Below the pieces are notes generated by a model that worked only from the letters and a program-made list of their open reading frames with translations, had not been told where the DNA came from and did not search any database. A program made the translations under genes and the position numbers. Below are positions 45,878-54,814 of a stretch of DNA of 64,000 nucleotides, piece by piece. Origin of the DNA: Gemmatimonadota bacterium (GTDB taxonomy: Bacteria; JBHIER01; G020348925); the NCBI GenBank assembly GCA_020348925.1, contig CP070758.1:2295782-2359781 (forward strand), given 5' to 3'. The stretch's first letter is position 1, and every line of letters begins with the position of its first letter.

Positions 45878-45892
45878 GAGAAGGCTCTTCCT

Positions 45893-47041
45893 TTACGGTA
45901 ACTGTTTCATGACGTAACCACGAGCCCACCGATCGGCCGTAAGAATTTCGTTGAGCGAAGGGCGATCGGCTCGAACGTGCCTCGTCGTTGTCTCTTCGAT
46001 GAGAGAAGGTATTTTTTCGAAAGAGATGCGGTTTTCTAAAAAGGCTTGCACAGCGATTTCATTGGCGGCATTGAGGACCGCGGGTGTCGTGCCTCCGTCT
46101 TGTGCGGCTTTGTAAGCCAGCCTGAGGCACGGAAATTTCTCATGGTCTGGTTTTTCAAAAGTCAGCATCCTGGTCTGTTCAAAACGAACTCGCGGATATG
46201 GGGACTCCATTCTTTCCGGAAATGTGAGTGCTATCTGAATGGGCAGTCGCATGTCAGTCGGTCCGATTTGGGCGAGGATGGAACCGTCCGTGAACTCCAC
46301 CAGAGAATGAATGATCGATTGCTTGTGAATCGTCACTTCAATGTGAGATATCGGGACGCCGAATAGCCAGTGGGCTTCGATGACTTCCAGACCCTTATTC
46401 ATTAACGTGGCTGAATCGACGGTGATTTTTGGGCCCATATTCCATGTGGGATGTTCCAACGCCTGTTGAGGTGTAATCGATTGAAACTCTTCCGCTCTTC
46501 GATTGAAGAACGGTCCACCGGATGCCGTCAATATGATCCTGGCCACATCCTCCCGACGGTTCCCATGGAGGCATTGCATGATCCCGCTGTGCTCACTATC
46601 AACAGGAATGATTTGAACCTTCTTCTCCTGGGCCAGATTCATGATGAATTCCCCGGCCATAACGAGGCTCTCTTTGTTGGCCAGAGCAACGTCTTTTCCT
46701 GCTTCTATGGCTCTGATCGTGGGAATGAGGCCGACTGCGCCAACCAGCGCATTCACAACGAGATCCGTATCTGGATGCGTGGCGGCTTCAAGAAGGCCTT
46801 CCGGGCCGGTACGTATTTGAATCTTTCTCTCCGAGAGGCGGTCTTGGAGATCGTCCACTTTGTGTGGATCCATAACGGCACACAGCGTCGGCCGAAATTC
46901 CTCCGCCTGTTCGGCTAAAATCTCCGTGTTGTTGTTCGTCGTCATTGTGACTACCCGAAATTGCGATCGGAGCCGGCGGATGACATCCAGACAATTTTTG
47001 CCGATGGATCCTGTTGCACCAAGTAAGGCTATGCGTTTCAT
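45893..47041 (-). CDS. dxr: 1-deoxy-D-xylulose 5-phosphate reductoisomerase
   Basis: 382 residues, a normal length. The NADPH-binding LLGATGSIGKNCLDVI is at the N-terminus; NKESLVMAG, VDSEHSGIMQCL, TASGGPFF and NMGPKITVDSATLMNKGLEVI cover the metal and substrate site. It catalyses the second step of the MEP isoprenoid pathway, making 2-C-methyl-D-erythritol 4-phosphate, which feeds undecaprenyl synthesis by the neighbouring uppS. Start: ATG 47041 behind AAGGAC; a TTG at 47059 overlapping the cdsA stop (TTGA) is an alternative but has no ribosome site. Spacing to rseP is 16 bases. Confidence 0.96.
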   Translation of the reverse strand: MKRIALLGATGSIGKNCLDVIRRLRSQFRVVTMTTNNNTEILAEQAEEFRPTLCAVMDPHKVDDLQDRLSERKIQIRTGPEGLLEAATHPDTDLVVNALVGAVGLIPTIRAIEAGKDVALANKESLVMAGEFIMNLAQEKKVQIIPVDSEHSGIMQCLHGNRREDVARIILTASGGPFFNRRAEEFQSITPQQALEHPTWNMGPKITVDSATLMNKGLEVIEAHWLFGVPISHIEVTIHKQSIIHSLVEFTDGSILAQIGPTDMRLPIQIALTFPERMESPYPRVRFEQTRMLTFEKPDHEKFPCLRLAYKAAQDGGTTPAVLNAANEIAVQAFLENRISFEKIPSLIEETTTRHVRADRPSLNEILTADRWARGYVMKQLP

Positions 47042-47055
47042 GGTTGTCCTTGTCT

Positions 47056-47865
47056 TCAATACCCGGCTAAAAATTTCATATAGTAATACATCGACGGAGC
47101 GGCCAACAGGAAGCTGTCGAACCGATCGAGGAAGCCACCGTGTCCGGGGAGAATTTGAGATGAGTCCTTGACGTCCATTCCGCGTTTGAATGCCGACTCA
47201 ACGAGATCACTCCCCTGTCCGAAAATGCCGGCAATGGTTCCCAGGGCGATACAGTTGACGGTTGAAAGCTCCGGAAAAAATGTCAGTTTGGCAACGCAGG
47301 CCGCAGCCCACGCTCCGACTAAACCTGCCACCGTTCCCTCCGCTGTCTTTTTTGGGCTGATCTGTGGCCAGAGTTTGTGTCTTCCCAGATTCTTTCCCAC
47401 GAAATATGCTGCGGTATCACACACCCAGATGAGAAGGAACAGGAGAACAACAAGATCAGCCCCTCGTGGGAGTTGGCGAATGAGGAGGATACAACTGATA
47501 CAGAAGCCGATGAGGAGGACGCCAAGCAATGAGAGGGAGGTATTCATAAAGAGTGTTGAACGATCCTTGTGAGACAATCCCACCAGAAAGGTAAGCATCA
47601 TCGTCACAAAGAGGATGAACGGGATGTTATCTCCGCCCGAGAAAAAGATGTCCCAACTCATACCCAAGGCCGGGAATACTGTTAAAACCCAGTTTGGTCT
47701 GAAGTTCTTTTTCCGGAGCAGATGGATGAACTCGACGAGGCACAAGACAATAATGATATCTACCGCTGCCAGCAAGAGGATACCGCCCTGTCTCAAACAG
47801 AGATACACCAGTGGGATTCCAATGATGGCTACGAGGATACGCTGGAGCACATTGGGGATATTCAA
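47056..47865 (-). CDS. cdsA: Phosphatidate cytidylyltransferase
   Basis: 269 residues with about eight membrane segments. The C-terminal CDP-alcohol signature is complete: SAFKRGMDVKDSSQILPGHG followed by GFLDRFDS. CDTAAYFVGKNLGRHKLWPQ and SPKKTAEGT are also typical. It makes CDP-diacylglycerol for phospholipid synthesis. Start: TTG at 47865, overlapping the upstream TPR stop as TTGA, with AAGGA (47875-47879) about 9 bases before it; no ATG fits better. The rare start and overlap suggest translational coupling that keeps the level low. Confidence 0.95.
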   Translation of the reverse strand: MNIPNVLQRILVAIIGIPLVYLCLRQGGILLLAAVDIIIVLCLVEFIHLLRKKNFRPNWVLTVFPALGMSWDIFFSGGDNIPFILFVTMMLTFLVGLSHKDRSTLFMNTSLSLLGVLLIGFCISCILLIRQLPRGADLVVLLFLLIWVCDTAAYFVGKNLGRHKLWPQISPKKTAEGTVAGLVGAWAAACVAKLTFFPELSTVNCIALGTIAGIFGQGSDLVESAFKRGMDVKDSSQILPGHGGFLDRFDSFLLAAPSMYYYMKFLAGY

Positions 47866-48674
47866 AGGTTTTTGTCCTTATCCCTGACAGGACGGTTCTT
47901 CCGAGGTTTCTGATTCTTTACCACGGTCTGCATCAACTCGTTTGCTTTCTTGTACATCTGTTGGGCTCTCTCGCTCATGCGTTTCCTGTCGTACAACACG
48001 CCCAGTTGCCAGTAAACCTTGCCATTATTGGGTTGAATCCTGAGGAGCTTCTCATAGATGTCAATGGCATTGTCAAACATGCCTTTTTGATTGTATGAGT
48101 GGGCGAGATGATAATAGGATTGGTGGTAGTTTGGATCCAAAGAGAGGACGCGTTTAAACTCATCAATGGCCTTTTCGTAAAGCCCTTTTTTGACAAAGGC
48201 CACACCCAAATTGTAATGGGCTTCGGCGCTCTGAGGATTAATTTCCAGGGCTCGACGAAATTCCCGTTCTGCCAGCTCGTACATCCCCCGCTCGCCGTAG
48301 GCGGCTCCAAGGTTGTAGTGGACCTCGACGTTTGACGGATCGATATTTAAAGCCCTTTTATATTCTTCAACGGCCTTGGAAAAATCCCCTATTTTATCAT
48401 AGATCACACCCAGATTGTTGTGGGCCTTAACGTGAGTTGGGTCCCGCTCCAGGACGAGATGATACTCTTCAATGGCCTGCTCAAGGTTCCCTTCCCTGGC
48501 CAGCGTGATACCCCGTTGATAGTGATCCTCAATTTCTACAACTTTCAACTCCAGCTGTCGATTGCCGTGTTCAGGAGGGCCCGTATGATCCCTGTCTGGG
48601 GAGGTTCCTCTTGTTCCGTTTTTTTCCGCAGCCGGTTGTGCAGTATCCTGTATGTCCTCTTCATGGGGTGTCAT
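47862..48674 (-). CDS. TPR-repeat protein in the uppS-cdsA operon
   Basis: 270 residues from the ATG at 48674, which has GAGG 6 bases upstream; in-frame ATGs at 48734 and 48728 would overlap the uppS end and lack a clear ribosome site. A charged, low-complexity N-terminus of about 50 residues is followed by six consecutive TPRs (for example AHNNLGVIYDKIGDFSKAVE, VHYNLGAAYGERGMYELAE, AHYNLGVAFVKKGLYEKAID) and a basic tail (KNQKPRKNRPVRDKDKNL). There is no signal peptide or membrane segment, so it is likely cytoplasmic or membrane-associated through partners. Its insertion between uppS and cdsA is not the usual gene order. A role as a scaffold for envelope synthesis is a guess. Confidence 0.9.
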   Translation of the reverse strand: MTPHEEDIQDTAQPAAEKNGTRGTSPDRDHTGPPEHGNRQLELKVVEIEDHYQRGITLAREGNLEQAIEEYHLVLERDPTHVKAHNNLGVIYDKIGDFSKAVEEYKRALNIDPSNVEVHYNLGAAYGERGMYELAEREFRRALEINPQSAEAHYNLGVAFVKKGLYEKAIDEFKRVLSLDPNYHQSYYHLAHSYNQKGMFDNAIDIYEKLLRIQPNNGKVYWQLGVLYDRKRMSERAQQMYKKANELMQTVVKNQKPRKNRPVRDKDKNL

Positions 48675-48708
48675 CTTGGCCCTCGTTTTTTCCGGCACAG
48701 TTCCGAGT

Positions 48709-49497
48709 TCATTGTTCAATTGTGTCATTTTCATCTTTTGAGAAGACGAGACCAAAACGGCGCTCCCTCGCCTGGTAATCCTTCAGGGCTTGATACAGGT
48801 GTTGTCTCCGAAAGTCGGGCCAGAGGACATCAGTCACCCAGATCTCCGTGTAAGCCATCTGCCACAGCATGAAATTGCTCAACCGGAGTTCGCCGCTCGT
48901 ACGAATGAGTAAGTCGGGATCCGGAAAACGAGTCGTGTACAGGAAATTTTGAAATTGTGCTTCGTTAATTGCATCAATATCAAAGGTACCCTTTTGCAAC
49001 GCCTGCCCCAGTTTTTTTATGGCGTCGATGATCTCCGACCGTCCGGAGTAACTGAGGGCTAAGTTAAGGATTAACCCGCTGTTCTCGGTCGTTCGGTCCA
49101 TCGCTTTCACGAGTGCCTTGCGGGTGCCGTCGGGGAGATCATGAAGACGACCGATGGCAGTCACTTTGACGTTTTTTTCATCAAGCTCATTGATTTCGCT
49201 GTTGATGGTCTGGAGGAGGAGCTTCATTAGAACAGAGACCTCAAATCGAGGTCGGTTCCAGTTTTCAGTGGAGAAGGCATAGAGTGTGAGCATTTCCACA
49301 CCCAATTCTCCCGTCGCTTCAACGATGTCCCGGACGGACTTGATTCCAGCTCGGTGCCCTTCAATTCTGGGAAGTCCTCTCTTCTGTGCCCATCGCCCGT
49401 TTCCGTCCATGATGACTGCCACGTGTCGGGGCAAATTTCCCGCGGCTAAAATCTCATCTTTCACTCTCTCCAGATCACTCGACACCGTGTTCTCCAT
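48709..49497 (-). CDS. uppS: Isoprenyl (undecaprenyl) diphosphate synthase
   Basis: 262 residues. The catalytic segment HVAVIMDGNGRWAQKRG has the essential Asp at ~31; GHRAG, LTLYAFSTENWNRP and DLLIRTSGELRLSNF are the other family motifs. It makes the C55 lipid carrier for peptidoglycan from isopentenyl diphosphate. Start: ATG at 49497; no good ribosome site is visible, but the promoter at 49524-49552 places transcription start near 49517, which rules out the upstream TTG at 49521. First gene of the uppS-TPR-cdsA-dxr-rseP transcript. Confidence 0.95.
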   Translation of the reverse strand: MENTVSSDLERVKDEILAAGNLPRHVAVIMDGNGRWAQKRGLPRIEGHRAGIKSVRDIVEATGELGVEMLTLYAFSTENWNRPRFEVSVLMKLLLQTINSEINELDEKNVKVTAIGRLHDLPDGTRKALVKAMDRTTENSGLILNLALSYSGRSEIIDAIKKLGQALQKGTFDIDAINEAQFQNFLYTTRFPDPDLLIRTSGELRLSNFMLWQMAYTEIWVTDVLWPDFRRQHLYQALKDYQARERRFGLVFSKDENDTIEQ

Positions 49498-49523
49498 TTC
49501 GCAAAATCTGTTCTGCCTCAATG

Positions 49524-49552
49524 AATTTAACCAAGCTCTTTTTGAAAGTCAA
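49524..49552 (-). promoter_or_regulatory. Promoter for the uppS operon
   Basis: On the - strand TTGACT (49552-49547), 17 bases, TAAATT (49529-49524). It is in the gap between plsY and uppS and gives a leader of about 20 bases. Confidence 0.6.
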
Positions 49553-49643
49553 GGGAAAATAGGGTTTCAACGGAAAGCCTTTTCTCAATGTGTGAGGCGT
49601 CCTGGAATTGGCTCGAAATTACTTCTTGTGTGTCCCCCGGATC

Positions 49644-50270
49644 TCATTTCGTACCAACTCGTTTCTCCTTCCCTGACAGGAGTCGCTTGATGTTCGATCG
49701 GTGCGTCAGGATGATTATTACGGGCATACAGGCCGCGAAGAGCACCATCTCAACAGGAACCTGTTGATGGAATACGGCTCGTTGTCCGACGACAACCACC
49801 AAAAACGTCACGGATGCGGAGATGGACCCCAGGGAGACATATCGAGTCAAGAAGGTGATGGCGAGCCATACGACAACAGCACAGCCTGTGGCCAACGGAA
49901 GAAGGGCTGCGAAGACACCGGTGCTCGTGGAGACACCTTTTCCCCCTGAAAATCCGGCAAAAATCGGCCACACGTTTCCGGCGATAGTTGCCAAGCCAGC
50001 GAGTATCTGAAGAAGCGCATGGTTCACAGGTGTTGGATCAATGCGAAGCTGCGATACATAGAGCACGGTGATGGCTGCTTTTCCGGCATCGATGGCAAAG
50101 ACGAGGAGAGCCCATTTCAGACCAAGGACGCGATAGACGTTCGTCGCTCCGGCGTTGCCACTGCCGTATCCACGTACATCAATACCTTGTGCTATTCGTC
50201 CGATAATGATGCTGGTGGGGATAGAGCCGATACTGTATCCCAGGACGAGAACAACGAGGAGTGTGAGCAT
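49644..50270 (-). CDS. plsY: Glycerol-3-phosphate acyltransferase (acyl-phosphate type)
   Basis: 208 residues with about five membrane segments. The three family motifs are visible: GSIPTS near the N-terminus, RGYGSGNAGATNVYRVLG, and GFSGGKGVSTSTGVF. It transfers acyl groups from acyl-phosphate to glycerol 3-phosphate, the first step of phospholipid synthesis, feeding cdsA downstream. It follows der on the same strand after 45 bases; only a weak AGGG lies 12 bases before its ATG. Confidence 0.95.
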   Translation of the reverse strand: MLTLLVVLVLGYSIGSIPTSIIIGRIAQGIDVRGYGSGNAGATNVYRVLGLKWALLVFAIDAGKAAITVLYVSQLRIDPTPVNHALLQILAGLATIAGNVWPIFAGFSGGKGVSTSTGVFAALLPLATGCAVVVWLAITFLTRYVSLGSISASVTFLVVVVGQRAVFHQQVPVEMVLFAACMPVIIILTHRSNIKRLLSGKEKRVGTK

Positions 50271-50315
50271 TTATGACAGTATCCCTTTCGCAGTCTCTCA
50301 TGAGATGAAAGAGGC

Positions 50316-51641
50316 TCATTTTCTCTTCGACCGCTTGCGGAAGATGAGCCGGATCGGAGTCCCTTCGAAGCCGAATGATTCTCGAAGTTTCCGTTCTAAA
50401 AATCGCCGGTAATTTTCGCCAATGAGCTTCGGATAGTTGGTGAAGAAAATGAAACTGGGTGGCTCCACTTTCTGTTGGGTGCAATACAAAATATTGGCAC
50501 GCCGACCTTTCGCTGTCGGAGGCGGACTCGTTGTGACAACATCCTCCAGAAAGGCATTCAATTGACTGGTCTGGATACGGCGCTTTCGCTCCTGCGCGAC
50601 CCTCAGAATGACTTCGAGGGTTTTCTTCACGCGGAGCCCGGTGGCCATGGAGGTGAAGAGCACCGGGGCAAAATTGAGGAAGGGGAGCTGTTGATAGACC
50701 CAGTCGACGTATTCATCCGGAATATGCGCGCTGTCCTCAACCAGATCCCATTTGTTGATCAAGAGGATGACCCCTTTCATGGCATCCTTGGCTTGGGCAG
50801 CAATGGTGATGTCCTGATGGGTGATTCCCTCTGTGGCGTCGAGAAGGATAACGGCAACATCACACCGGTCGAGGCTTCTCAAAGTCCGAAGTGTGGCGTA
50901 ATATTCGATATTGTTGGTGATCCGTGTCCGTCGGCGCAGTCCTGCAGTATCGATAAAAAGATATGTCTGTCCTCCGTGTTCGAAATGTGTATCGATGGCG
51001 TCGCGGGTCGTGCCCGGCGTTTCGTCCACGATCACTTTCTCCTGACCCACGATGGCGTTCACCAGGGAAGATTTGCCGACATTGGGGCGTCCGACAACGG
51101 CCACTTTTATGGCGTCGCTGAGCTCTTCGGATACGTCTCGGTGCGGCAGAAGGGACAGAAGGTGGTCCAGCAGATCGCCTATATTTCGTCCCGACATGGC
51201 GGAGATGGAGACGGGATCGCCCAGGCCCAGTTTTAAGAATTGGTGGATCAGGATCTCTTTTGGAGCGTCGTCGATTTTGTTGACCACCAGGAGGACATGT
51301 CTCGCTGTCTTCCGGAGAATGGATCCAATTTCAGTATCGAGTCCGAGAATACCCGTTTGAGCATCAACGAGGAAGAGAACGAGATCCGCCTCATCTATGG
51401 CCAGCTCGACCTGATTTTTGATGGCCCGTTCGATGCGCTCCTCAGCGGCTGGAATCCATCCGACGGTATCAACGAGAAGAAAGGGACGGCCGTTCCACGT
51501 CGTGACGGCGTAATTTCTGTCCCGTGTAATACCGGAGACATCGTCCACGACGGCCAGACGCTTGCCGATTATTCGATTGAAGAGCGTCGATTTTCCGACG
51601 TTCGGACGGCCTACGATAGCCACGATGGGTTTACGTTCCAT
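50316..51641 (-). CDS. der: Ribosome biogenesis GTPase Der (EngA)
   Basis: 441 residues, normal length. Two GTPase domains in tandem: the first with GRPNVGKSTLFNRI (~10-23), DTVGW and NKID; the second with GRPNVGKSSLVNAI (~187-200), DTAGL and NKWD. A KH-like C-terminal domain follows (VEPPSFIFFTNYPKLI, ESFGFEGTPIRLIFRKR). It acts in 50S subunit assembly. Start: ATG at 51641 with GGAG 6 bases upstream, overlapping the end of the DUF512 gene by 11 bases. The DUF512-der-plsY order is a common bacterial neighbourhood. Confidence 0.97.
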   Translation of the reverse strand: MERKPIVAIVGRPNVGKSTLFNRIIGKRLAVVDDVSGITRDRNYAVTTWNGRPFLLVDTVGWIPAAEERIERAIKNQVELAIDEADLVLFLVDAQTGILGLDTEIGSILRKTARHVLLVVNKIDDAPKEILIHQFLKLGLGDPVSISAMSGRNIGDLLDHLLSLLPHRDVSEELSDAIKVAVVGRPNVGKSSLVNAIVGQEKVIVDETPGTTRDAIDTHFEHGGQTYLFIDTAGLRRRTRITNNIEYYATLRTLRSLDRCDVAVILLDATEGITHQDITIAAQAKDAMKGVILLINKWDLVEDSAHIPDEYVDWVYQQLPFLNFAPVLFTSMATGLRVKKTLEVILRVAQERKRRIQTSQLNAFLEDVVTTSPPPTAKGRRANILYCTQQKVEPPSFIFFTNYPKLIGENYRRFLERKLRESFGFEGTPIRLIFRKRSKRK

Positions 51642-52947
51642 ACACCGCTCCGCGGATCTTGTGCTGTCTGAAAAGATCGTTCAATGTCTCGACGATGTCG
51701 TATGAACCGACACAGATCCTGGTGTGAAGTTTTTCAGCCAACTCCTCCACCGTCATGTCGTCCAGGAACAGACCGTCGTCGTTGAGACAGTTGGGCGGCA
51801 GGAGTATGACATCATCTCTTTCGCGTTCACCCACCGTTTCCAGTATGTCCACTCCGGTGAGCAACCCTGAGACGGTCACCGACTCTCCCAGAAACCTGTT
51901 TGGGATCAATGCTGTACGAACATGAAGGTTTCTGATTTTGTTCAGTGTTGGAATGATCTGATTCTCAAACAATCTGCTGGCCAGCTTTCCAGTGACTATC
52001 GTTGCCTTCATCGGCATCTCGATTTCTCGCGGGAGTTCATCTTTTCGTTCAAGAAAGGTGTTGAATAATTGCCGAACCATGCCCACCCCATTCTCAATTT
52101 GTGGAAAATCATCATACCACATCGTCTCAGGTATGTTGATGTCCGCCAGTAAGTAGAACTCATCACCAAAGTGGAGAAACGTCTCACCGATGGTACGGCG
52201 AAATACTTCCTGCCAAGGCTGAAAACAGTTCACAAATTTTCGAGCGTACTGAGAATCGACACCCTGGAGATGATGGAGATTTTTTCGATGCCTCGTTAAT
52301 CCCACGGGTACAATGGCCACGGAGCGAACGTGTGGATAAAACATCATGAGATCTTTGATCGTTTTCTCCAGATGTCTGCCATCGTTGAGTCCCGGACAGA
52401 GGACAATCTGTGTGTGCAGTTCAATATTCCCCTGGGTGAGATATTCGATTCTATTCATAAGTTCATCAACGTCCTGACCCCGCATCAACTTACTCCTGAG
52501 AAGTGGATCGGTTGTGTGGACGGAGACGAAGAGTGGACTCAAATGGAATTCAATGATGCGATCGAGATCCTCTTTCGATATTCCGGTTAGGGTAATGTAT
52601 GTTCCCTGGAGAAAGGATAACCTATAGTCCTCATCCTTGAAATAGAGGGGAGGCCTCATCCCAGGTGGGAGTTGGTCGATAAAACAGAAGACACAATTGT
52701 TCTTGCAACTTTTATAGTGAATGGGCTCAAGCTCAAGGCCCAGGTCTTCATCAGGGTGCTTCTCGATATTTATTTCAAAGGTCTCTTCGCCTCGCTGAAC
52801 GAGAAGTGAGAACGATTCATCGCTCGCGTAAAACCTATAGTCGATGAGATCGCGAAGGGGGCGATGATTTATCGTTTTCAAAACATCACCCGGGAGAAGC
52901 CCCACCTTTGATCCGATACTACTTTTTTTAATGTCTATGATCTTCAT
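51631..52947 (-). CDS. DUF512 family protein with PDZ and radical-SAM-like cysteine motif
   Basis: 438 residues. An N-terminal PDZ-like segment (~1-60; GLLPGDVLKTINHRPLRD) precedes a radical-SAM-like core with CKNNCVFCFIDQLPPGMRP (~77-95; C-x3-C-x2-C), then TYITLTGISKEDLDRIIEF and SVHTTDPLLRSKLMRG. The C-terminal DUF512 region has VTGKLASRLF and LLTGVDILE. The family is widespread and usually next to der or plsY, but its reaction is unknown. Start: ATG at 52947; no ribosome site is visible, but the promoter at 53009-53037 sits at a suitable distance. The three-Cys arrangement is consistent with a [4Fe-4S] cluster. Confidence 0.9.
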   Translation of the reverse strand: MKIIDIKKSSIGSKVGLLPGDVLKTINHRPLRDLIDYRFYASDESFSLLVQRGEETFEINIEKHPDEDLGLELEPIHYKSCKNNCVFCFIDQLPPGMRPPLYFKDEDYRLSFLQGTYITLTGISKEDLDRIIEFHLSPLFVSVHTTDPLLRSKLMRGQDVDELMNRIEYLTQGNIELHTQIVLCPGLNDGRHLEKTIKDLMMFYPHVRSVAIVPVGLTRHRKNLHHLQGVDSQYARKFVNCFQPWQEVFRRTIGETFLHFGDEFYLLADINIPETMWYDDFPQIENGVGMVRQLFNTFLERKDELPREIEMPMKATIVTGKLASRLFENQIIPTLNKIRNLHVRTALIPNRFLGESVTVSGLLTGVDILETVGERERDDVILLPPNCLNDDGLFLDDMTVEELAEKLHTRICVGSYDIVETLNDLFRQHKIRGAVYGT

Positions 52948-53008
52948 GCGCAAGAATCCAAAAAACTCTTCTAAAATTCCTTTTGATAGTCAATGGCTTT
53001 TCATGTTA

Positions 53009-53037
53009 ATTATGGAGTAAATTATGCTTTTTTTCAA
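53009..53037 (-). promoter_or_regulatory. Promoter for the DUF512-der-plsY operon
   Basis: On the - strand TTGAAA (53037-53032), 17 bases, CATAAT (53014-53009). The leader would be about 55 bases. Confidence 0.55.
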
Positions 53038-53124
53038 AAAAATCAAGGCTTTTGTTGGGGGCTTCATCTCTCACGTTTTGAAAGTTTTCCGCATCACATT
53101 CCGAACCCTGACGAATATTTTTTT

Positions 53125-53152
53125 TTGATTGTCGTTTTCATACCTTTATATT
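53125..53152 (+). promoter_or_regulatory. Promoter for the small cohesin/dockerin pair
   Basis: TTGATT (53125-53130), 16 bases, TATATT (53147-53152). Transcription would start near 53159, giving a leader of about 200 bases that holds the hairpins described next. Confidence 0.5.
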
Positions 53153-53175
53153 GAATCACATGGTGTGTTTGGTTG

Positions 53176-53268
53176 GGTGTTCAAAACACCGCTACAGGTT
53201 TGCCAAGGGAGGTGATAATTGACACCTTTGAATGTACAATGTGATGTATACTGCAAGGGTGTTTTTTA
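53176..53268 (+). promoter_or_regulatory. Candidate attenuator leader
   Basis: A terminator-like stem ACACCTTTG (53222-53230) with CAAGGGTGT (53254-53262; one G-T pair) is followed directly by six T (53262-53267). An alternative stem AGGTG (53210-53214) with CACCT (53223-53227) uses the same left arm, so the two exclude each other. A further hairpin GGTGT/ACACC lies upstream (53176-53190). The layout is that of a transcription attenuator or riboswitch expression platform about 90 bases before the ATG. No known ligand-binding fold was recognised. Confidence 0.4.
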
Positions 53269-53359
53269 TTTTGAATCGTTTCGAGATTTTTTAACCTTCA
53301 TTCGCATTCGAGAAATGATTCCGAATTGAGCGATACGATGTGTGAGGAATTTTTCATTT

Positions 53360-54814
53360 ATGCGATGGTCCGTGTCAATTCCTGTCAGTTTTTTTGTTTC
53401 GCTTATTCTCATGAATAGCTTGATTGGTCAGACGGAACGTTTGGAAATTGTTGGTAGCTCAGGAACACCGGGCAGTGCGGGTCATGTGATGCCAATCGAA
53501 TTTGACAGTCGCCGATCACATGACTGGTCTGCGATAGAATTCGATATTTTCTTTAATACTGAGGTTTTCGCAGTAGACAGTGTTGGACGGACTCAGCTCA
53601 CAAGATGGAGCGAAATATTTCTTTGGCATAACATTCAGGATGGTATTAAAGTTATAATGTCTGATATAGATGGGCGGCATGTATTAGGTATGGGTGTGGG
53701 TCCCATTGCTGAAGTCTATTTAGACGTGAATGAAAATGCTCAAGAGGGAACATATCTTTTGGGTTTAGCACATGCAAGATTTTCGCATCCAACAAAACCT
53801 CCGATGATTCCTCAGGAGGTTGATGATTTGTTCACTGTTACAAAGTGCGTTGAACTCTCTGAAACCTATCATGATTTTGGATCGGTGTCAGTAGTGGATT
53901 CAGTCGATTGGGTGCTTGAGATCTGCAATATATGTGATGACGTAGTGTTCATCTTGAGCAGTTATTCTGATTCTTTTAATTTTTTCACACACGGGCTCTC
54001 GTTTCCCTTGATTCTTCCATCTCATGATTGTCAGGAATTGGTGGTCACGTATGCATCAAAGGATTTCTACTGGACGACCGGCCGATTGGAACTTTCCGTT
54101 ATTCATCCTGCAGAACAGGGGTTGACCGTTCATTTGAGAGGAACCGGCGCACCCCAACCTGACATTATTGTGTCTTTTCCCGATTTCTGTGTTGTGCCAA
54201 ATGATACGGTCCGAATTCCAATTGATGCATTTATTCCAGAAGAGTTCGATGTCATTTCTGCATTTCAGATGGATCTCTTATTTGACAGGGAGTTGATATC
54301 AGCAACCGATTTGCTTCGTCCTGAAAGGACCGCCCATTTAGAAATTTTTAGTTGGTCCAAAATTGATGAAGGGGTGAGAATTGTAATGAGTGGCATTAGA
54401 CAGCTCATTCGTGTTGGATCTGGTCCAATATGTGAGATACTTTTCATTTCGAATGTAAATGATGCCTGTGGACAGTCGATTGATCTTAAGTTCCGGTATG
54501 TAAAAGCAGGTGGAACAATAGATACCGGTCCCATTACTGTTGGAAAAGAGGGAATGGTTTTTTTCTCTCAAAAAGGGGATGTGAATTTCGATTGTGAGGT
54601 GGATGTGTTTGATGTTATTGGGGCCGGGCGGTTCCTTTTAGGGCTTGAAGGACCTTCCTTTTGTCAAAGGGAGACTTCAGATATTGATAACAGCGGTGAA
54701 ATAGAAATCAACGATATCATTGATATTGTTCATATAATTCTTAATTCTAGCTATCCCAACGTTAGTATCGGGCCGTCAGATCTGGCTCTCGATAGGGAGG
54801 TGAGAGTAGAATGA
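53360..54814 (+). CDS. Secreted cohesin-like / ASH-like / dockerin-like protein without sorting domain
   Basis: 484 residues from the ATG at 53360; a GTG at 53342 is the alternative and neither has a close ribosome site. A signal peptide ends NSLIGQ (~24). A cohesin-like sandwich (~25-155; IEFDIFFNTEVFAVDS) is followed by a single ASH-like unit (~165-265; SETYHDFGSVSVVDSVDWVL) that has both the Trp and a cysteine pair, then a second cohesin-like module (~275-400; FQMDLLFDRELIS) and a dockerin-like module (~410-465; DVNFDCEVDVFDV and DIDNSGEIEINDI). It ends without the YPNPFNP domain, so it is either secreted by another route or held on the surface by its dockerin. The DNA is visibly richer in A and T than the large surface genes. 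Its stop overlaps the next start (ATGA). Confidence 0.82.
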   Translation: MRWSVSIPVSFFVSLILMNSLIGQTERLEIVGSSGTPGSAGHVMPIEFDSRRSHDWSAIEFDIFFNTEVFAVDSVGRTQLTRWSEIFLWHNIQDGIKVIMSDIDGRHVLGMGVGPIAEVYLDVNENAQEGTYLLGLAHARFSHPTKPPMIPQEVDDLFTVTKCVELSETYHDFGSVSVVDSVDWVLEICNICDDVVFILSSYSDSFNFFTHGLSFPLILPSHDCQELVVTYASKDFYWTTGRLELSVIHPAEQGLTVHLRGTGAPQPDIIVSFPDFCVVPNDTVRIPIDAFIPEEFDVISAFQMDLLFDRELISATDLLRPERTAHLEIFSWSKIDEGVRIVMSGIRQLIRVGSGPICEILFISNVNDACGQSIDLKFRYVKAGGTIDTGPITVGKEGMVFFSQKGDVNFDCEVDVFDVIGAGRFLLGLEGPSFCQRETSDIDNSGEIEINDIIDIVHIILNSSYPNVSIGPSDLALDREVRVE

